A DNA stretch of 64,000 nt, from contig NZ_CP040936.1 of NCBI RefSeq assembly GCF_006352025.1, positions 2,666,001 through 2,730,000 on the forward strand, given 5' to 3'. The DNA comes from Hymenobacter sp. DG01. Lineage in GTDB: Bacteria; Bacteroidota; Bacteroidia; Cytophagales; Hymenobacteraceae. Below are positions 53,899 to 62,198 of the stretch, one piece after another; the first letter of the stretch is position 1, and each line of letters begins with the position of its first letter. Under the pieces are notes generated by a model. That model ran no database searches, was not told the origin of the DNA, and was given only the letters and a program-made list of their open reading frames with translations. The translations under genes and the position numbers were made by a program.

Positions 53899-54975
53899 AT
53901 GAAGCTCCTCGACAAATACATTCTCCAGAAGTTTCTCACCGCGTTTTTCTTCACGGTAGTGCTGCTCGTGTCGGTTATATGCGTGATTGATTTCACGGAA
54001 AAGAACGACGACTTTCTCAAGCACGACCTGGGCGCCTGGCAAATTGTCTCGGAGTACTACGTGAACCTGTTTCCGTACTTCGCCAACCTGCTCTCCCCCA
54101 TCACGGTATTTATTGCGGTGGTGTTCGTGACGGCCCAGCTGGCCTCGCGTACCGAGGTGGTAGCTATGCTGGCTTCGGGCATCAGCTTTAAGCGGTTTTT
54201 GCTGCCCTACATCATGGGCAGTGCCATTCTGGGGGCCCTCACCATGGCCATGACGGGCTGGCTCATCCCGATTGCCAACAAAACGCGGGTACAGTTCGAG
54301 AAGGCCTACATCAAGAACCCCTACCGCTTTGATGCGCGCAACGTGCACATCAAAATCGGGCCGCAGAGCTACGCTTTCATGGAAAGCTACGACAACGTGA
54401 ACAACGTGGGCTACAAGTTTGCGCTGGAAACCATTGACGGGCAGCTGCTCAAGCGCCGCATGACGGCCGAGGCCATTACCTGGGACTCCACCAAGCGGGC
54501 CTGGCGCCTTACGCCCCAGGTGGTGCGCACTTTCAATGGCGAAAAGGAAACCCTGCTGAGCCTGCCCGCCCGCGACACGACCCTGAACCTCTACCCCAAG
54601 GACTTCGCCAGCACCTACCGCTTGGCCGAAACCCTGACCCTGCCGGAGCTCAACCGCTACATCAACCAGAAAATAGCCCGCGGCGCCGACGATACGCAGG
54701 TGTACCTGAGCGAAAAGTACGAGCGGTTTGCCTACCCCTACGCCATGTTTATCCTGACGGTGATTGGGGTAATTATGAGCGCGCGCAAGAGCCGGGCCGG
54801 GGTAGGCGGCCAGATTGCCCTGGGCTTTGTGCTGGCCTTCGTGTTCATCATCTTCGTGATTCTGAGCCGCAACCTGGCGGCCGTAGGCACCCTCTCGCCC
54901 CTGCTGGCCGCCTGGGTGCCCAGCATTGTCTTCACTATTATTGGCCTGTTCCTCTACCGCGTGGTACCACGCTAA
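53899..54975 (+). CDS. YjgP/YjgQ-family (LptF/LptG) permease
   Basis: 358 residues with three N-terminal hydrophobic segments, a long periplasmic-type domain (residues about 130-290, including NVHIKIGPQSYAFMESYD) and three C-terminal segments (ILTVIGVIMSARKSRAGVGG, FVFIIFVILSR, VFTIIGLFLYRVV). This matches the LptF/LptG family that extracts lipopolysaccharide from the inner membrane as partner of LptB. Whether it is LptF or LptG cannot be decided. The gene is downstream of tgt and of a palindromic element, likely in the same transcript. Confidence 0.92.
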   Translation: MKLLDKYILQKFLTAFFFTVVLLVSVICVIDFTEKNDDFLKHDLGAWQIVSEYYVNLFPYFANLLSPITVFIAVVFVTAQLASRTEVVAMLASGISFKRFLLPYIMGSAILGALTMAMTGWLIPIANKTRVQFEKAYIKNPYRFDARNVHIKIGPQSYAFMESYDNVNNVGYKFALETIDGQLLKRRMTAEAITWDSTKRAWRLTPQVVRTFNGEKETLLSLPARDTTLNLYPKDFASTYRLAETLTLPELNRYINQKIARGADDTQVYLSEKYERFAYPYAMFILTVIGVIMSARKSRAGVGGQIALGFVLAFVFIIFVILSRNLAAVGTLSPLLAAWVPSIVFTIIGLFLYRVVPR

Positions 54976-55011
54976 ACCGGGTAAGGGGAAGGCATGAAGT
55001 GTTAAAAGACC

Positions 55012-55112
55012 TGTCATCCTGAGCGGAGCGAAGGACCTTATCACGCCGGAACGAGTCATTGTTACGATTATCGTGCTACAGGGAGAAGGTCCTTCGCAAG
55101 CTCAGGAAGACG
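55012..55112. repeat. Interspersed palindromic element, family B, copy 2
   Basis: Shares TGTCATCCTGAGC, GAAGGACCTT and the complementary AAGGTCCTTCGC / GCTCAGGA with the 50577-50680 copy, but its outer right arm has decayed (GCTCAGGAAGACGA). It lies between the permease gene and the EamA gene. Confidence 0.75.
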
Positions 55113-55193
55113 ACCTCTCTACCTCCCTGCCCCACTCCCTCCTACCCCCAACCTTACCCCTTCCTACCCCCACACCCTCCTACCCTCCTACCC

Positions 55194-56129
55194 TTGCTCA
55201 AAGACTACCTTCGCCTGCATTTTATTGTGTTGCTCTGGGGCTTCACGGCCATTCTGGGCAAGCTGATTTCGTTGCCGCCGGTAGAACTGGTGTTCTGGCG
55301 GACGCTGCTGGCGGCCACGGGCCTGGCCGGGCTGCTGCTGGTGCGGCGGCAGCCCTGGCAGATTCCGGCCGGCGAGGCGCTGCGCCTGCTGGGCATTGGG
55401 GCCCTGGTGGCGACTCACTGGATTACCTTTTTTCTGTCGGCCCGACTTTCCTCGGTGAGTGTGAGCCTGGCCGGCATGGCTACCCTGGCCCTCTGGACCT
55501 CCCTGCTGGAGCCCTTACTGCTGTGGCGGCGGGTGCGGCCCTACGAGGTAGGATTGGGCCTGCTGACGATGGTAGGGCTTTACCTGGTGTCGCAGGCCGA
55601 GCTGGACCAGCTGCCGGGCTTGCTGGTGGCCGTGGTATCGGCCGGGCTTTCGGCCTTGTTCAGTGTGTTCAACTCCAAACTGGTGCAGCGCCACCCGCCC
55701 CTGCGCCTGACGCTGTACGAAATGGCCGGTGCCTGCCTGAGCATCGCGCTGTTTCTGCCCATTTACGGCCGCTATTTCACCGAGGGCCGGGGCGTGCAGC
55801 TGGCGCTGTCCGGTTTCGATTGGCTGTGGCTGCTGGTGCTGGCCGGCGTATGCACGGTGTACGCCTTCTCTACCTCGGTGGAGCTGATGAAGCGCATTTC
55901 GGCCTTCGTGGTCAACCTCACCATCAACCTGGAGCCGGTGTACGGCATCATCTTGGCGGTGCTGATGTACACGTTTCATATCCCCGGCTTCGGGCAGGAG
56001 AAGCTGTCCACGAAGTTTTACATGGGCACGGTCCTGATTCTGCTCAGCGTGCTCATTCACCCCGTTATCGACCAATGGAACCGCCGCCGCATCCGCAAAA
56101 AAGAAGCGGCTGATGTGCTGGTAGGGTAA
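55194..56129 (+). CDS. EamA/DMT-family transporter
   Basis: A 311-residue protein with ten hydrophobic segments in two EamA repeats, opening LLKDYLRLHFIVLLWGFTAILGKL and later SSVSVSLAGMATLALWTSLLEP and FVVNLTINLEPVYGIILAVLM. Such proteins export metabolites such as amino acids or nucleosides; substrate not predictable. No ATG precedes the first membrane segment. The TTG at 55194 is chosen because it begins that segment; the open frame runs further upstream through the palindromic element and CTACCCC-rich tract, which are unlikely to be translated. Start is uncertain. Confidence 0.8.
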   Translation: MLKDYLRLHFIVLLWGFTAILGKLISLPPVELVFWRTLLAATGLAGLLLVRRQPWQIPAGEALRLLGIGALVATHWITFFLSARLSSVSVSLAGMATLALWTSLLEPLLLWRRVRPYEVGLGLLTMVGLYLVSQAELDQLPGLLVAVVSAGLSALFSVFNSKLVQRHPPLRLTLYEMAGACLSIALFLPIYGRYFTEGRGVQLALSGFDWLWLLVLAGVCTVYAFSTSVELMKRISAFVVNLTINLEPVYGIILAVLMYTFHIPGFGQEKLSTKFYMGTVLILLSVLIHPVIDQWNRRRIRKKEAADVLVG

Positions 56130-56141
56130 GAGGTGAATTAT

Positions 56142-56307
56142 TGTCATGGCAAGCAGCGCGAAGCCATCCGTCCTGACCCGCGTGCTACCCCCCCCCTGCA
56201 ATGTGACAAGCCCTTAACGACTGTGCCAGCGTCAAGGGCTTGTCTGTTTATCAGGCTGGTCACGGAGGAGAGGAAAGATGGCGTCGTCCTGCGTCCTCGC
56301 CATGACA
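56142..56307. repeat. Interspersed palindromic element, family A, copy 2
   Basis: A 166-bp element with nine-base terminal inverted repeats TGTCATGGC / GCCATGACA and an internal GACAAGCCCTTAACG / CGTCAAGGGCTTGTC hairpin (one mismatch). It aligns with 34026-34178. It occupies all of the space between the EamA stop (56129) and the ispE stop (56310), and may serve as a terminator for both. Confidence 0.85.
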
Positions 56308-56309
56308 CG

Positions 56310-57122
56310 TCACAGCCGTCCGTTCCAGACTTGGTACGCCGCCGGAAGCTCCAGCGCTGGGGGCTGCTCCAGACCCGGAAACAACCCGTATACCGCCGAG
56401 CCGGAGCCCGACAGACTGGCGTACGTGGCGCCGGCGGCGTAGAGCTGCTCCTTAATTTCGCCGAGCACCGGGTAGTAAGGCGTCAGCGCGTCCTCAAAGT
56501 CGTTGCTGACAGTATCACGCCATGTTTCCAGGGGCCGGGCCAGGGCCGCGCGTAAGTCGTGGCGCGGAGCACGGGGGCTGACGCACGAATAGGCCTCGGC
56601 CGTGCTGATGTGCAGGCCCGGGTAGATGACTTTGCAGGCGGTGCCCGTTAGGTTGAGGGGGATGTCTTCGAACACGTCGCCCTTCTCGTAGGCAAAAACC
56701 GGCTTGTTCCGAATGAAGAAGGCACAGTCGGAGCCCAGGCGGCGGGCATAGGTTTCGAGCGTTTCGGGGGGTAGGCCCAGGCCAAACAAGTCGTTGAGAG
56801 CCCGCAAGGCAAAAGCTGCGTCGCCGGAGCCCCCGCCCAACCCGGCCCCGATGGGCACTACTTTGTGCAGGTGCAGCTGCACCGGCGGCAGGTTGAAATC
56901 GGCCTTCAGCAGCTCGTAGGCCCGCAGACAGAGGTTGGTAGTCGGCTCGCCCGGAATCGGGATACCGGTGAGGCTTAGCGTTGTCTCGGTGGCAGGCAGC
57001 ACCTCCAGCGCGTCGGTCCAGGGCAGCGGCAAAAACACCGATTCGAGGTTGCGGAAGCCGTCGGGGCGCTGGCCCGTGATGTAGAGCCCGAGGTTGAGCT
57101 TGGCGTTGGGGAAAACAAGCAT
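56310..57122 (-). CDS. ispE: 4-diphosphocytidyl-2-C-methyl-D-erythritol kinase
   Basis: 270 residues of the GHMP kinase fold. It starts FPNAKLNLGLYITGQRPDG with Lys8, has the ATP-binding loop PIGAGLGGGSGDAAF (90-104) and the catalytic Asp132 in RLGSDCAFFIRN. It phosphorylates CDP-methylerythritol in the non-mevalonate isoprenoid pathway. It is divergent from the sugar transferase gene across 82 bp and convergent with the EamA gene. Confidence 0.95.
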   Translation of the reverse strand: MLVFPNAKLNLGLYITGQRPDGFRNLESVFLPLPWTDALEVLPATETTLSLTGIPIPGEPTTNLCLRAYELLKADFNLPPVQLHLHKVVPIGAGLGGGSGDAAFALRALNDLFGLGLPPETLETYARRLGSDCAFFIRNKPVFAYEKGDVFEDIPLNLTGTACKVIYPGLHISTAEAYSCVSPRAPRHDLRAALARPLETWRDTVSNDFEDALTPYYPVLGEIKEQLYAAGATYASLSGSGSAVYGLFPGLEQPPALELPAAYQVWNGRL

Positions 57123-57191
57123 ACGTTGCGCGGAATGAAGCGCAAGCTAAGCCGCCGGCCGCCGAAGTCAAACCGGCCGGGTATTTCCGCC

Positions 57192-57199
57192 TATTTTTG
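57192..57199 (+). promoter_or_regulatory. Bacteroidota -7 promoter element of the sugar-transferase operon
   Basis: TATTTTTG is a perfect TAnnTTTG match, five bases upstream of the ATG at 57205, implying a leaderless or nearly leaderless transcript. Confidence 0.45.
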
Positions 57200-57204
57200 G
57201 GGCC

Positions 57205-57867
57205 ATGAGCGCCCCCGCATCTTCCTCCTGGTACGTCCGTCGCGGAAAGCGGCTGCTGGATGTTGCGCTGGCGGCTCCGGCGCTGCTGCTGGCCGTGCCC
57301 CTGCTCCTACCCCTGGCGCTGGCCTTAAGCCTTCAGAACCGCGGGGCCTGGCTGTTTCGGCAGCGGCGGCCGGGTTTGCACGGGCGGCTGTTCACGTTCT
57401 ACAAGCTTCAAACCATGACCTCCCGGCGCGACGCCCACGGCCACCTCTTGCCCGATGCCGACCGCCTACCCCCCCTGGGCCGCTGGATCCGGGCCACCTC
57501 CCTCGACGAGCTGCCCCAGCTCTGGAACGTGCTGCGCGGCGACCTCAGTCTGGTGGGCCCTCGGCCGCTGCTGGAGCAATACCTGCCGCTGTACTCACCG
57601 GAGCAGGCCCGTCGCCATGAGGTGCGGCCCGGCATCACCGGCTGGGCCCAGGTAAATGGCCGCAACGCCATCAGCTGGGAGCAGAAGTTTGCGCTGGATG
57701 TGTGGTACGTGGATCATCTGTCGTTTGGGCTGGATCTGCGCATTCTGGCGCTAACTGTTGGGCGGGTGCTGGGCTCTCACGATATTTCCGCCCCCGGCCA
57801 GGCCACCACCACTGCTTTTACTGGTACGCCCTCCGCCTCTTCCGATCAACTGCCACCCCTTGCATGA
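57205..57867 (+). CDS. Initiating sugar (phosphoglycosyl) transferase
   Basis: 220 residues: one N-terminal hydrophobic helix (about 14-40) and the bacterial sugar transferase domain with FRQRRPGLHGRLFTFYKLQTM, SLDELPQLWNVLRGDLSLVGPRPLL and VRPGITGWAQVNGRNAISWEQK. It fits the small monotopic enzymes (PglC/EpsL type) that move a sugar-1-phosphate from UDP-sugar to undecaprenyl phosphate. Its stop overlaps the next ATG by four bases, so it is coupled to the acetyltransferase. It has a promoter element directly upstream. Confidence 0.93.
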   Translation: MSAPASSSWYVRRGKRLLDVALAAPALLLAVPLLLPLALALSLQNRGAWLFRQRRPGLHGRLFTFYKLQTMTSRRDAHGHLLPDADRLPPLGRWIRATSLDELPQLWNVLRGDLSLVGPRPLLEQYLPLYSPEQARRHEVRPGITGWAQVNGRNAISWEQKFALDVWYVDHLSFGLDLRILALTVGRVLGSHDISAPGQATTTAFTGTPSASSDQLPPLA

Positions 57868-58559
57868 GTTACGCCCCCGCCCTCCCCAATCCGGCTCTTG
57901 CGCCGCTTCCTATCCTGGTTATTGTGGGCGCCGGGGGGCTGGGCCGCGAGGTGCTGATGCTGGCCCGTCAAATCAACGAGGCCTCACCCACCTGGGAAAT
58001 AGCCGGCTTCTACGATGACCGCTCCCCCGCAACGCCTACCCTCCAGGGCCTACCCTACCTGGGCACCACTGAAGACCTCAGGGCGCAGCCTGAGCCCCGG
58101 CACGTAGTAGTAGCCGTGGGCAACAGCCACAGCCGGACCGCTATTGTGGAGCGCCTGACGGCCCCGCACCTCACGTTTGCCTCTCTGGTGCACCCGGGAG
58201 TAGCCCTGGCAGCCTACCAGCAAGTGCAGGTTGGCGAGGGCAGCATTATCTGTCAGGGCTGCATTCTTACCTGCGATATTACCCTGGGCCGACATGTTCT
58301 GCTGAACCTGGGCTGCACCATCGGGCACGATGCCGTGCTGGAAGACTTCTGCTCCCTGATGCCCCATGCCAATGTGGGTGGCGAGGCCCACCTCGAAGCC
58401 GGCGTGTACCTGGGCACGAATGCCACGGTTATCAACCAGGTGCGGGTGGGTACCGGCGCCATTCTCGGGGCCGGGGCTGTGGCGGTCCGCTCGCTGCCTG
58501 CGCACTCCACGGCCGTAGGGGTACCGGCGCAGGTGCTCAAAATCAGAAATGGGCAATAA
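57864..58559 (+). CDS. NeuD/PglD-type acetyltransferase
   Basis: 231 residues. An N-terminal nucleotide-sugar binding domain starts LPILVIVGAGGLGREVLMLAR, followed by left-handed beta-helix hexapeptide repeats (ILTCDITLGRHVLLNLGCTIGHDAVLEDF) with catalytic-type His155. It should acetylate the 4-amino group of a UDP-amino-sugar using acetyl-CoA. It overlaps the sugar transferase by four bases (ATGA) and precedes an aminotransferase, the same trio as pglC-pglD-pglE and epsL-epsM-epsN. The ATG at 57864 is used because it matches the domain start. Confidence 0.93.
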   Translation: MSYAPALPNPALAPLPILVIVGAGGLGREVLMLARQINEASPTWEIAGFYDDRSPATPTLQGLPYLGTTEDLRAQPEPRHVVVAVGNSHSRTAIVERLTAPHLTFASLVHPGVALAAYQQVQVGEGSIICQGCILTCDITLGRHVLLNLGCTIGHDAVLEDFCSLMPHANVGGEAHLEAGVYLGTNATVINQVRVGTGAILGAGAVAVRSLPAHSTAVGVPAQVLKIRNGQ

Positions 58560-58656
58560 GCCCATGTCCCGCAAATTTTTCCCTTCTTTCCTGCCGCTAC
58601 CTGCCAGTTGGTCGCTTTAGCCTCCACCCGTTTTCGCTTTCATCTCTGCTTCCTCC

Positions 58657-59796
58657 ATGCGCAGCCAGGACTACGACCGACTGTATCTTTCCCCTCCTCA
58701 CCTCGGCCGCCACGAGCTTAACTACCTGCACAAAGCCATTGAGGACAACTGGGTAGCGCCGGCCGGCCCAAACCTGGACGGTTTTGAGCGCGACATCTGC
58801 GAGTTTACCGGTGCCCGGCACTGCGTAGCCCTTACGTCTGGCACGGCCGCCATCCATCTGGGTCTGCGGCTGCTAGGTGTGGGCCCCGGCGACGAAGTAC
58901 TCTGCCCCTCGTTCACCTTTGTGGCTACGGCCAACCCCATTGTGTACTTGGGCGCTACCCCTATTTTTATTGACAGCGAGGACGAAACCTGGAATCTGTG
59001 CCCCGAGCGGCTGCGTGAGGCCTTGGCGGAGCGGCAGCACCAGGGCCGGCGGCCCAAAGCCCTGATTCTGGTACACCTCTACGGTATGCCCGCCAAGCTG
59101 CGCGAAATCCGGGACGTAGCGGCCGAGTTCGGGGTGCCCATTCTGGAGGATGCCGCTGAGGCCCTGGGCGCCCGGTACAAGGGTCAGCCGCTCGGTACCT
59201 TCGGCGACGTCGGTGTTTTCTCCTTCAACGGCAACAAAATCCTGACGACCAGCGGCGGTGGTGCCTTGGTTACGAATGACCCTGAATGGGCCCGCAAAGC
59301 CCGCTTCTGGGCCACCCAGGCCAAGGACGATGCCCCATACTATCAGCACTCGGAGCTGGGCTACAATTACCGCCTGAGCAACCTGCTGGCCGGGATTGGT
59401 CGGGGACAGATGGAACTGCTGGAGGATCGGGTAAAGAAGCGTCGCGAGATTTTCGCGTGGTATCAGAAGCACCTAGCCGGTGTCCCGGGCTTAAGCTTCG
59501 GCCCGACGGAACCCACTGGAGTCCGCTCCAATCGGTGGCTGACCACTATCCTGCTCAACCCCACCGAAACCACAGTCACGCCGGAGCAGCTGCGCCAGCA
59601 CCTGGAAACGCACAACATCGAGAGCCGTCCGCTCTGGAAGCCCTTGCATCTGCAGCCGCTCTTCGCCGCTACCCCCTGCTTTGGCGGCAAGGTGTGCGAG
59701 CATTTATTTACCCAGGGCCTGTGCCTGCCTTCGGGCTCAGCCATGACCGAAACTGACCTGCGGCGAGTAGCAGAAGCCATTCGGGAGCTATTTTAA
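58657..59796 (+). CDS. DegT/DnrJ/EryC1/StrS-family PLP aminotransferase
   Basis: 379 residues. PLP-binding Lys194 is in VFSFNGNKILTTSGGG, and PSFTFVATANPIVYLGATP, LVHLYGMPAK and ILEDAAEALGARYKG match the sugar-aminotransferase family (PglE/EpsN type). It probably transfers an amino group to a UDP-4-keto-sugar, giving the substrate for the upstream acetyltransferase. It lies 97 bp after that gene. No 4,6-dehydratase (PglF/EpsC-like) is encoded beside it in this window, so that step must come from elsewhere. Confidence 0.93.
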   Translation: MRSQDYDRLYLSPPHLGRHELNYLHKAIEDNWVAPAGPNLDGFERDICEFTGARHCVALTSGTAAIHLGLRLLGVGPGDEVLCPSFTFVATANPIVYLGATPIFIDSEDETWNLCPERLREALAERQHQGRRPKALILVHLYGMPAKLREIRDVAAEFGVPILEDAAEALGARYKGQPLGTFGDVGVFSFNGNKILTTSGGGALVTNDPEWARKARFWATQAKDDAPYYQHSELGYNYRLSNLLAGIGRGQMELLEDRVKKRREIFAWYQKHLAGVPGLSFGPTEPTGVRSNRWLTTILLNPTETTVTPEQLRQHLETHNIESRPLWKPLHLQPLFAATPCFGGKVCEHLFTQGLCLPSGSAMTETDLRRVAEAIRELF

Positions 59797-59882
59797 GCCC
59801 TCCGATCGGCACATAGGCGCGCCTTGTAGTACATAAAGTTCATTCGGCAGTATAAAACGCACAAATCACGGCGGATTCAGTA

Positions 59883-59935
59883 CAACGACAGAGCGGGTAG
59901 TACATTCCCAGTAGCTACTGCCCGCTCTGCCGTTG
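59883..59935. terminator. Hairpin between convergent genes
   Basis: Arms CAACGACAGAGCGGGTAG (59883-59900) and CTACTGCCCGCTCTGCCGTTG (59915-59935) pair with a small bulge and one mismatch. No strong T-run is present, but its position between the aminotransferase and the convergent PLP enzyme suggests termination. Confidence 0.5.
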
Positions 59936-59949
59936 CCCCCTGTGCAGAT

Positions 59950-61071
59950 TTATTTTAGCGCCTGCTCTAAGTCCTGCAGCAGTTCCTCTACCGGCTCAAT
60001 TCCTACCGACAACCGCACCAAGCCGGTGCTGATACCCAACTCGTCCTGCTGCTCCGCTGTAAGGTAGCGGTGCGATGTTGCCAGCGGGTAGGACAGCGAA
60101 GAATCGACGCCGGCCAAGGAAGGAGCGAACGGAAACCGCTGTGTGCGGCGCATAAACTGGTTTACTACCTCCGCATCATCAGCCAACAGCACCGACATCA
60201 TGCCACCGAACAGGCCGCTTCCCTGCTCTCGGGCCAGCGTGTGCTGCGGATGATCGGGCAGGCCGGGGTAGTACACGGCCCGCACAGAGGGCTGCGCACT
60301 GAGGAATTGGGCTACTGCCAGGGCGTTGTGGCTGTGCTCCCGCACCCGCAGCCGCAAGGTTTTCAGCCCGCGCACGGCCAGCCAGCTTTCCATGGGGCTC
60401 AGGGTCAGGCCGTAGAACACACCTATCTGCTTGAGGCGGGCGGCCGTTTCCTCATCCTTCGCTACCACTACCCCCGCCGTGACGTCCGAATGGCCGGCAA
60501 TGTACTTCGTCACGCTGTGCAGCACTATGTCGGCGCCCAGTTCTAGGGGGCGTGTCAGAACAGGAGTAGCAAACGTGTTATCTACCACCAGCTTTAGCCC
60601 GTGCTGGTGACATTCCGCCGCCAGCCGCCGCAAATCGGCTACGCGCAGCAGAGGGTTGCTCATGGTTTCAGCCAGCAGCAGCCGGGTGGTGGGCCGCACA
60701 AGCTGACCCAGGGAGTACAGCTGCTCAAACGGCACATAGGTCACGGTAATGCCCAGCCGGCTCAGCTCCTGGTCCAGCAGCGACGAGGAGCCGCCGTATA
60801 TATCGGCCGCACACAGCACATGGTCGCCGGCCTGGCAGCAGGCCAGCAGGGCCGCAAAAATGGCGGCCATACCCGAGCCCGTTGCTACCGCTCCGGCCCC
60901 GCCTTCCAGCCGGTTCACGGCCGCGGCCAACTCATCGGAATTGGGGTTACCGTTGCGTGAGTAGAGGTAGCGGCTCCCCGGCTCCCCGAAATACTGCTCT
61001 ACTTCGTTCAGGTCTTCAAACTTGAAAACCGAAGTTTGATAAATCGGGGTGATTTTGGGGTGGATGTGCAT
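59950..61071 (-). CDS. Cys/Met-metabolism PLP enzyme (cystathionine synthase/lyase family)
   Basis: 373 residues of fold-type I PLP enzymes. PLP lysine is Lys189 in HSVTKYIAGHSDV; DNTFATPV and GGAGAVATGSGMAAI are the other family landmarks, and YLYSRNGNPN opens the substrate pocket region. Members include cystathionine gamma-synthase, cystathionine beta/gamma-lyase and methionine gamma-lyase, and sequence by eye does not tell which. No partner gene of methionine synthesis is adjacent. It begins 63 bp downstream of the TPR gene stop on the same strand. Confidence 0.9.
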   Translation of the reverse strand: MHIHPKITPIYQTSVFKFEDLNEVEQYFGEPGSRYLYSRNGNPNSDELAAAVNRLEGGAGAVATGSGMAAIFAALLACCQAGDHVLCAADIYGGSSSLLDQELSRLGITVTYVPFEQLYSLGQLVRPTTRLLLAETMSNPLLRVADLRRLAAECHQHGLKLVVDNTFATPVLTRPLELGADIVLHSVTKYIAGHSDVTAGVVVAKDEETAARLKQIGVFYGLTLSPMESWLAVRGLKTLRLRVREHSHNALAVAQFLSAQPSVRAVYYPGLPDHPQHTLAREQGSGLFGGMMSVLLADDAEVVNQFMRRTQRFPFAPSLAGVDSSLSYPLATSHRYLTAEQQDELGISTGLVRLSVGIEPVEELLQDLEQALK

Positions 61072-61134
61072 GGGTGGAAAGTCAGGGAAAGCGGCAAAAC
61101 AAAGGCAAATTACGGCGTGTGTCGCAACCGGACA

Positions 61135-62019
61135 CTATTTCATTTTGCGCACTTCCTTGCCCAGGTCGGCCGCCGCCGGGCGCCCGGCGAGTAGCTTCTG
61201 CAACGAAGCCAGGTACTGCTGTGCTTCGGCTTTGCGGTTCGTGTTAATGGCTAGGCGGGTAAGGTTGGAGAGTCTGCCAGTCGTTGGGGCGGCGGCTGTT
61301 GGCCTGCTGAAACAGCGGGCTTTGTCGGGCTGCTGTTGCAGGCTGTAATACATGCCCAGGTTAAAGGGCCCGAGCGAACTTTCCGGGTAGTACTGGTTGA
61401 TCAGCTCGGCCAGCCGGCGGGCTACTTCCGCATCCGCAGGCGTATTTGCCTGCCAGTAAGGCAGCATATACTCTTCCAGACTTTCGGGCAGAAAAACGGT
61501 TTCCGGGGCTGGCAAAGCCTTGCCTTCGCTCCAGCGCCAAGGCTTACCGCTGGCTTTATGGTCGGCCAAGGTAGCCGCCAGCACAGCTACTTCGCGGTCT
61601 GGCTCGTGGGTTAGCTCATAGGTCTTGGCCAAGCCAAACCGCATATCCAGCCGCTCTGGCGCCAGCTGAATACCCTCGCGCAGGGTAGCGCGGGCAGCTT
61701 CGAGCAGCTGTGGTTCATAGCCTTCGTTGATAGAGCCAGCCGGTTTGCCATCTTTTTGTTGAATGGCTACCCCCCGTCCGGTTGCTTGGCTCGTGCTTAC
61801 CTCCACCCGGTAGGCCTTTCGCAGCAAGTAATTGAACCGGGCTACAAAAAGGTCGGGGTTCTGGGGCTCTTTTCGTTGCCAGGCAGCCAGCACTTTGCGC
61901 ACCTTGGCTGTATCCTGGGTCCGCATGGCCCGTCGGTAATCAATCTGAAACGTCTGGGCAAAGCCCGAACCGGCCGCCAGCAGCAGGCCAATCCACAATA
62001 AAAGGAATACGCATAGCAA
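61135..62019 (-). CDS. TPR-repeat exported protein, probably frameshifted
   Basis: 294 residues as the frame stands, with a signal peptide (LLLWIGLLLAAGSGFAQ) and alpha-helical repeats (FNYLLRKAYRVEV, GPFNLGMYYSLQQQPDKAR). Three places look out of frame. An ATG at 62014 would open a natural signal peptide (MRIPF...), but lies one base out of frame with the downstream helix; the in-frame start is only a TTG at 62019. Near 61310-61265 the frame reads CFSRPTAAAPTTGR, while the next frame gives FQQANSRRPNDWQTL, a normal TPR-like sequence, before the original frame resumes with SNLTRLAINTNRKAEAQQYL. Either the gene is decayed or the assembly has small indels there. Confidence 0.65.
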   Translation of the reverse strand: MLCVFLLLWIGLLLAAGSGFAQTFQIDYRRAMRTQDTAKVRKVLAAWQRKEPQNPDLFVARFNYLLRKAYRVEVSTSQATGRGVAIQQKDGKPAGSINEGYEPQLLEAARATLREGIQLAPERLDMRFGLAKTYELTHEPDREVAVLAATLADHKASGKPWRWSEGKALPAPETVFLPESLEEYMLPYWQANTPADAEVARRLAELINQYYPESSLGPFNLGMYYSLQQQPDKARCFSRPTAAAPTTGRLSNLTRLAINTNRKAEAQQYLASLQKLLAGRPAAADLGKEVRKMK

Positions 62020-62138
62020 CCGAACAATAAATCAGCAGAAGATGCCGCAAGCTACACCGGTTGCCGGGTTTTTCATTGGCTCCGGCTACCCCTGGCAAAC
62101 CGCCTGACCCAAGCATTTTCAACTTGCCTATTACACGC

Positions 62139-62175
62139 AAAAAGCCCCGTGCCTGCGAGAGCAGACACGGGGCTT
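62139..62175 (-). terminator. Rho-independent terminator of atpC
   Basis: A stem AAGCCCCGTG / CACGGGGCTT (62142-62151 and 62166-62175) with an additional CTGC/GCAG pair inside, followed on the minus strand by TTTTTGCG, 25 nt after the atpC stop. Confidence 0.8.
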
Positions 62176-62198
62176 GGCAAGCTAGGTTTGTGAAGAAG

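Noticed and set aside
52569..55059. Two long minus-strand frames over tgt and the permease gene
   Set aside because: They lie antisense to tgt and the LptF/G-like gene, whose motifs are unambiguous, and they read through the palindromic elements.
55140..55195. CTACCCC tract read as a microsatellite
   Set aside because: The units are irregular (CCTCCTACCCCCAACC, TTCCTACCCCC) and not in strict tandem; treated as part of the iterated word instead.
55073..56113. Alternative plus-strand frame across the EamA gene
   Set aside because: Pro/Gly/Ala/His-rich out-of-frame translation; the true frame has the ten hydrophobic segments of the family.
61072..61134. Possible SAM riboswitch near the Cys/Met-metabolism gene
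   Set aside because: Only 63 bp separates it from the upstream TPR gene, and no SAM riboswitch features are visible.
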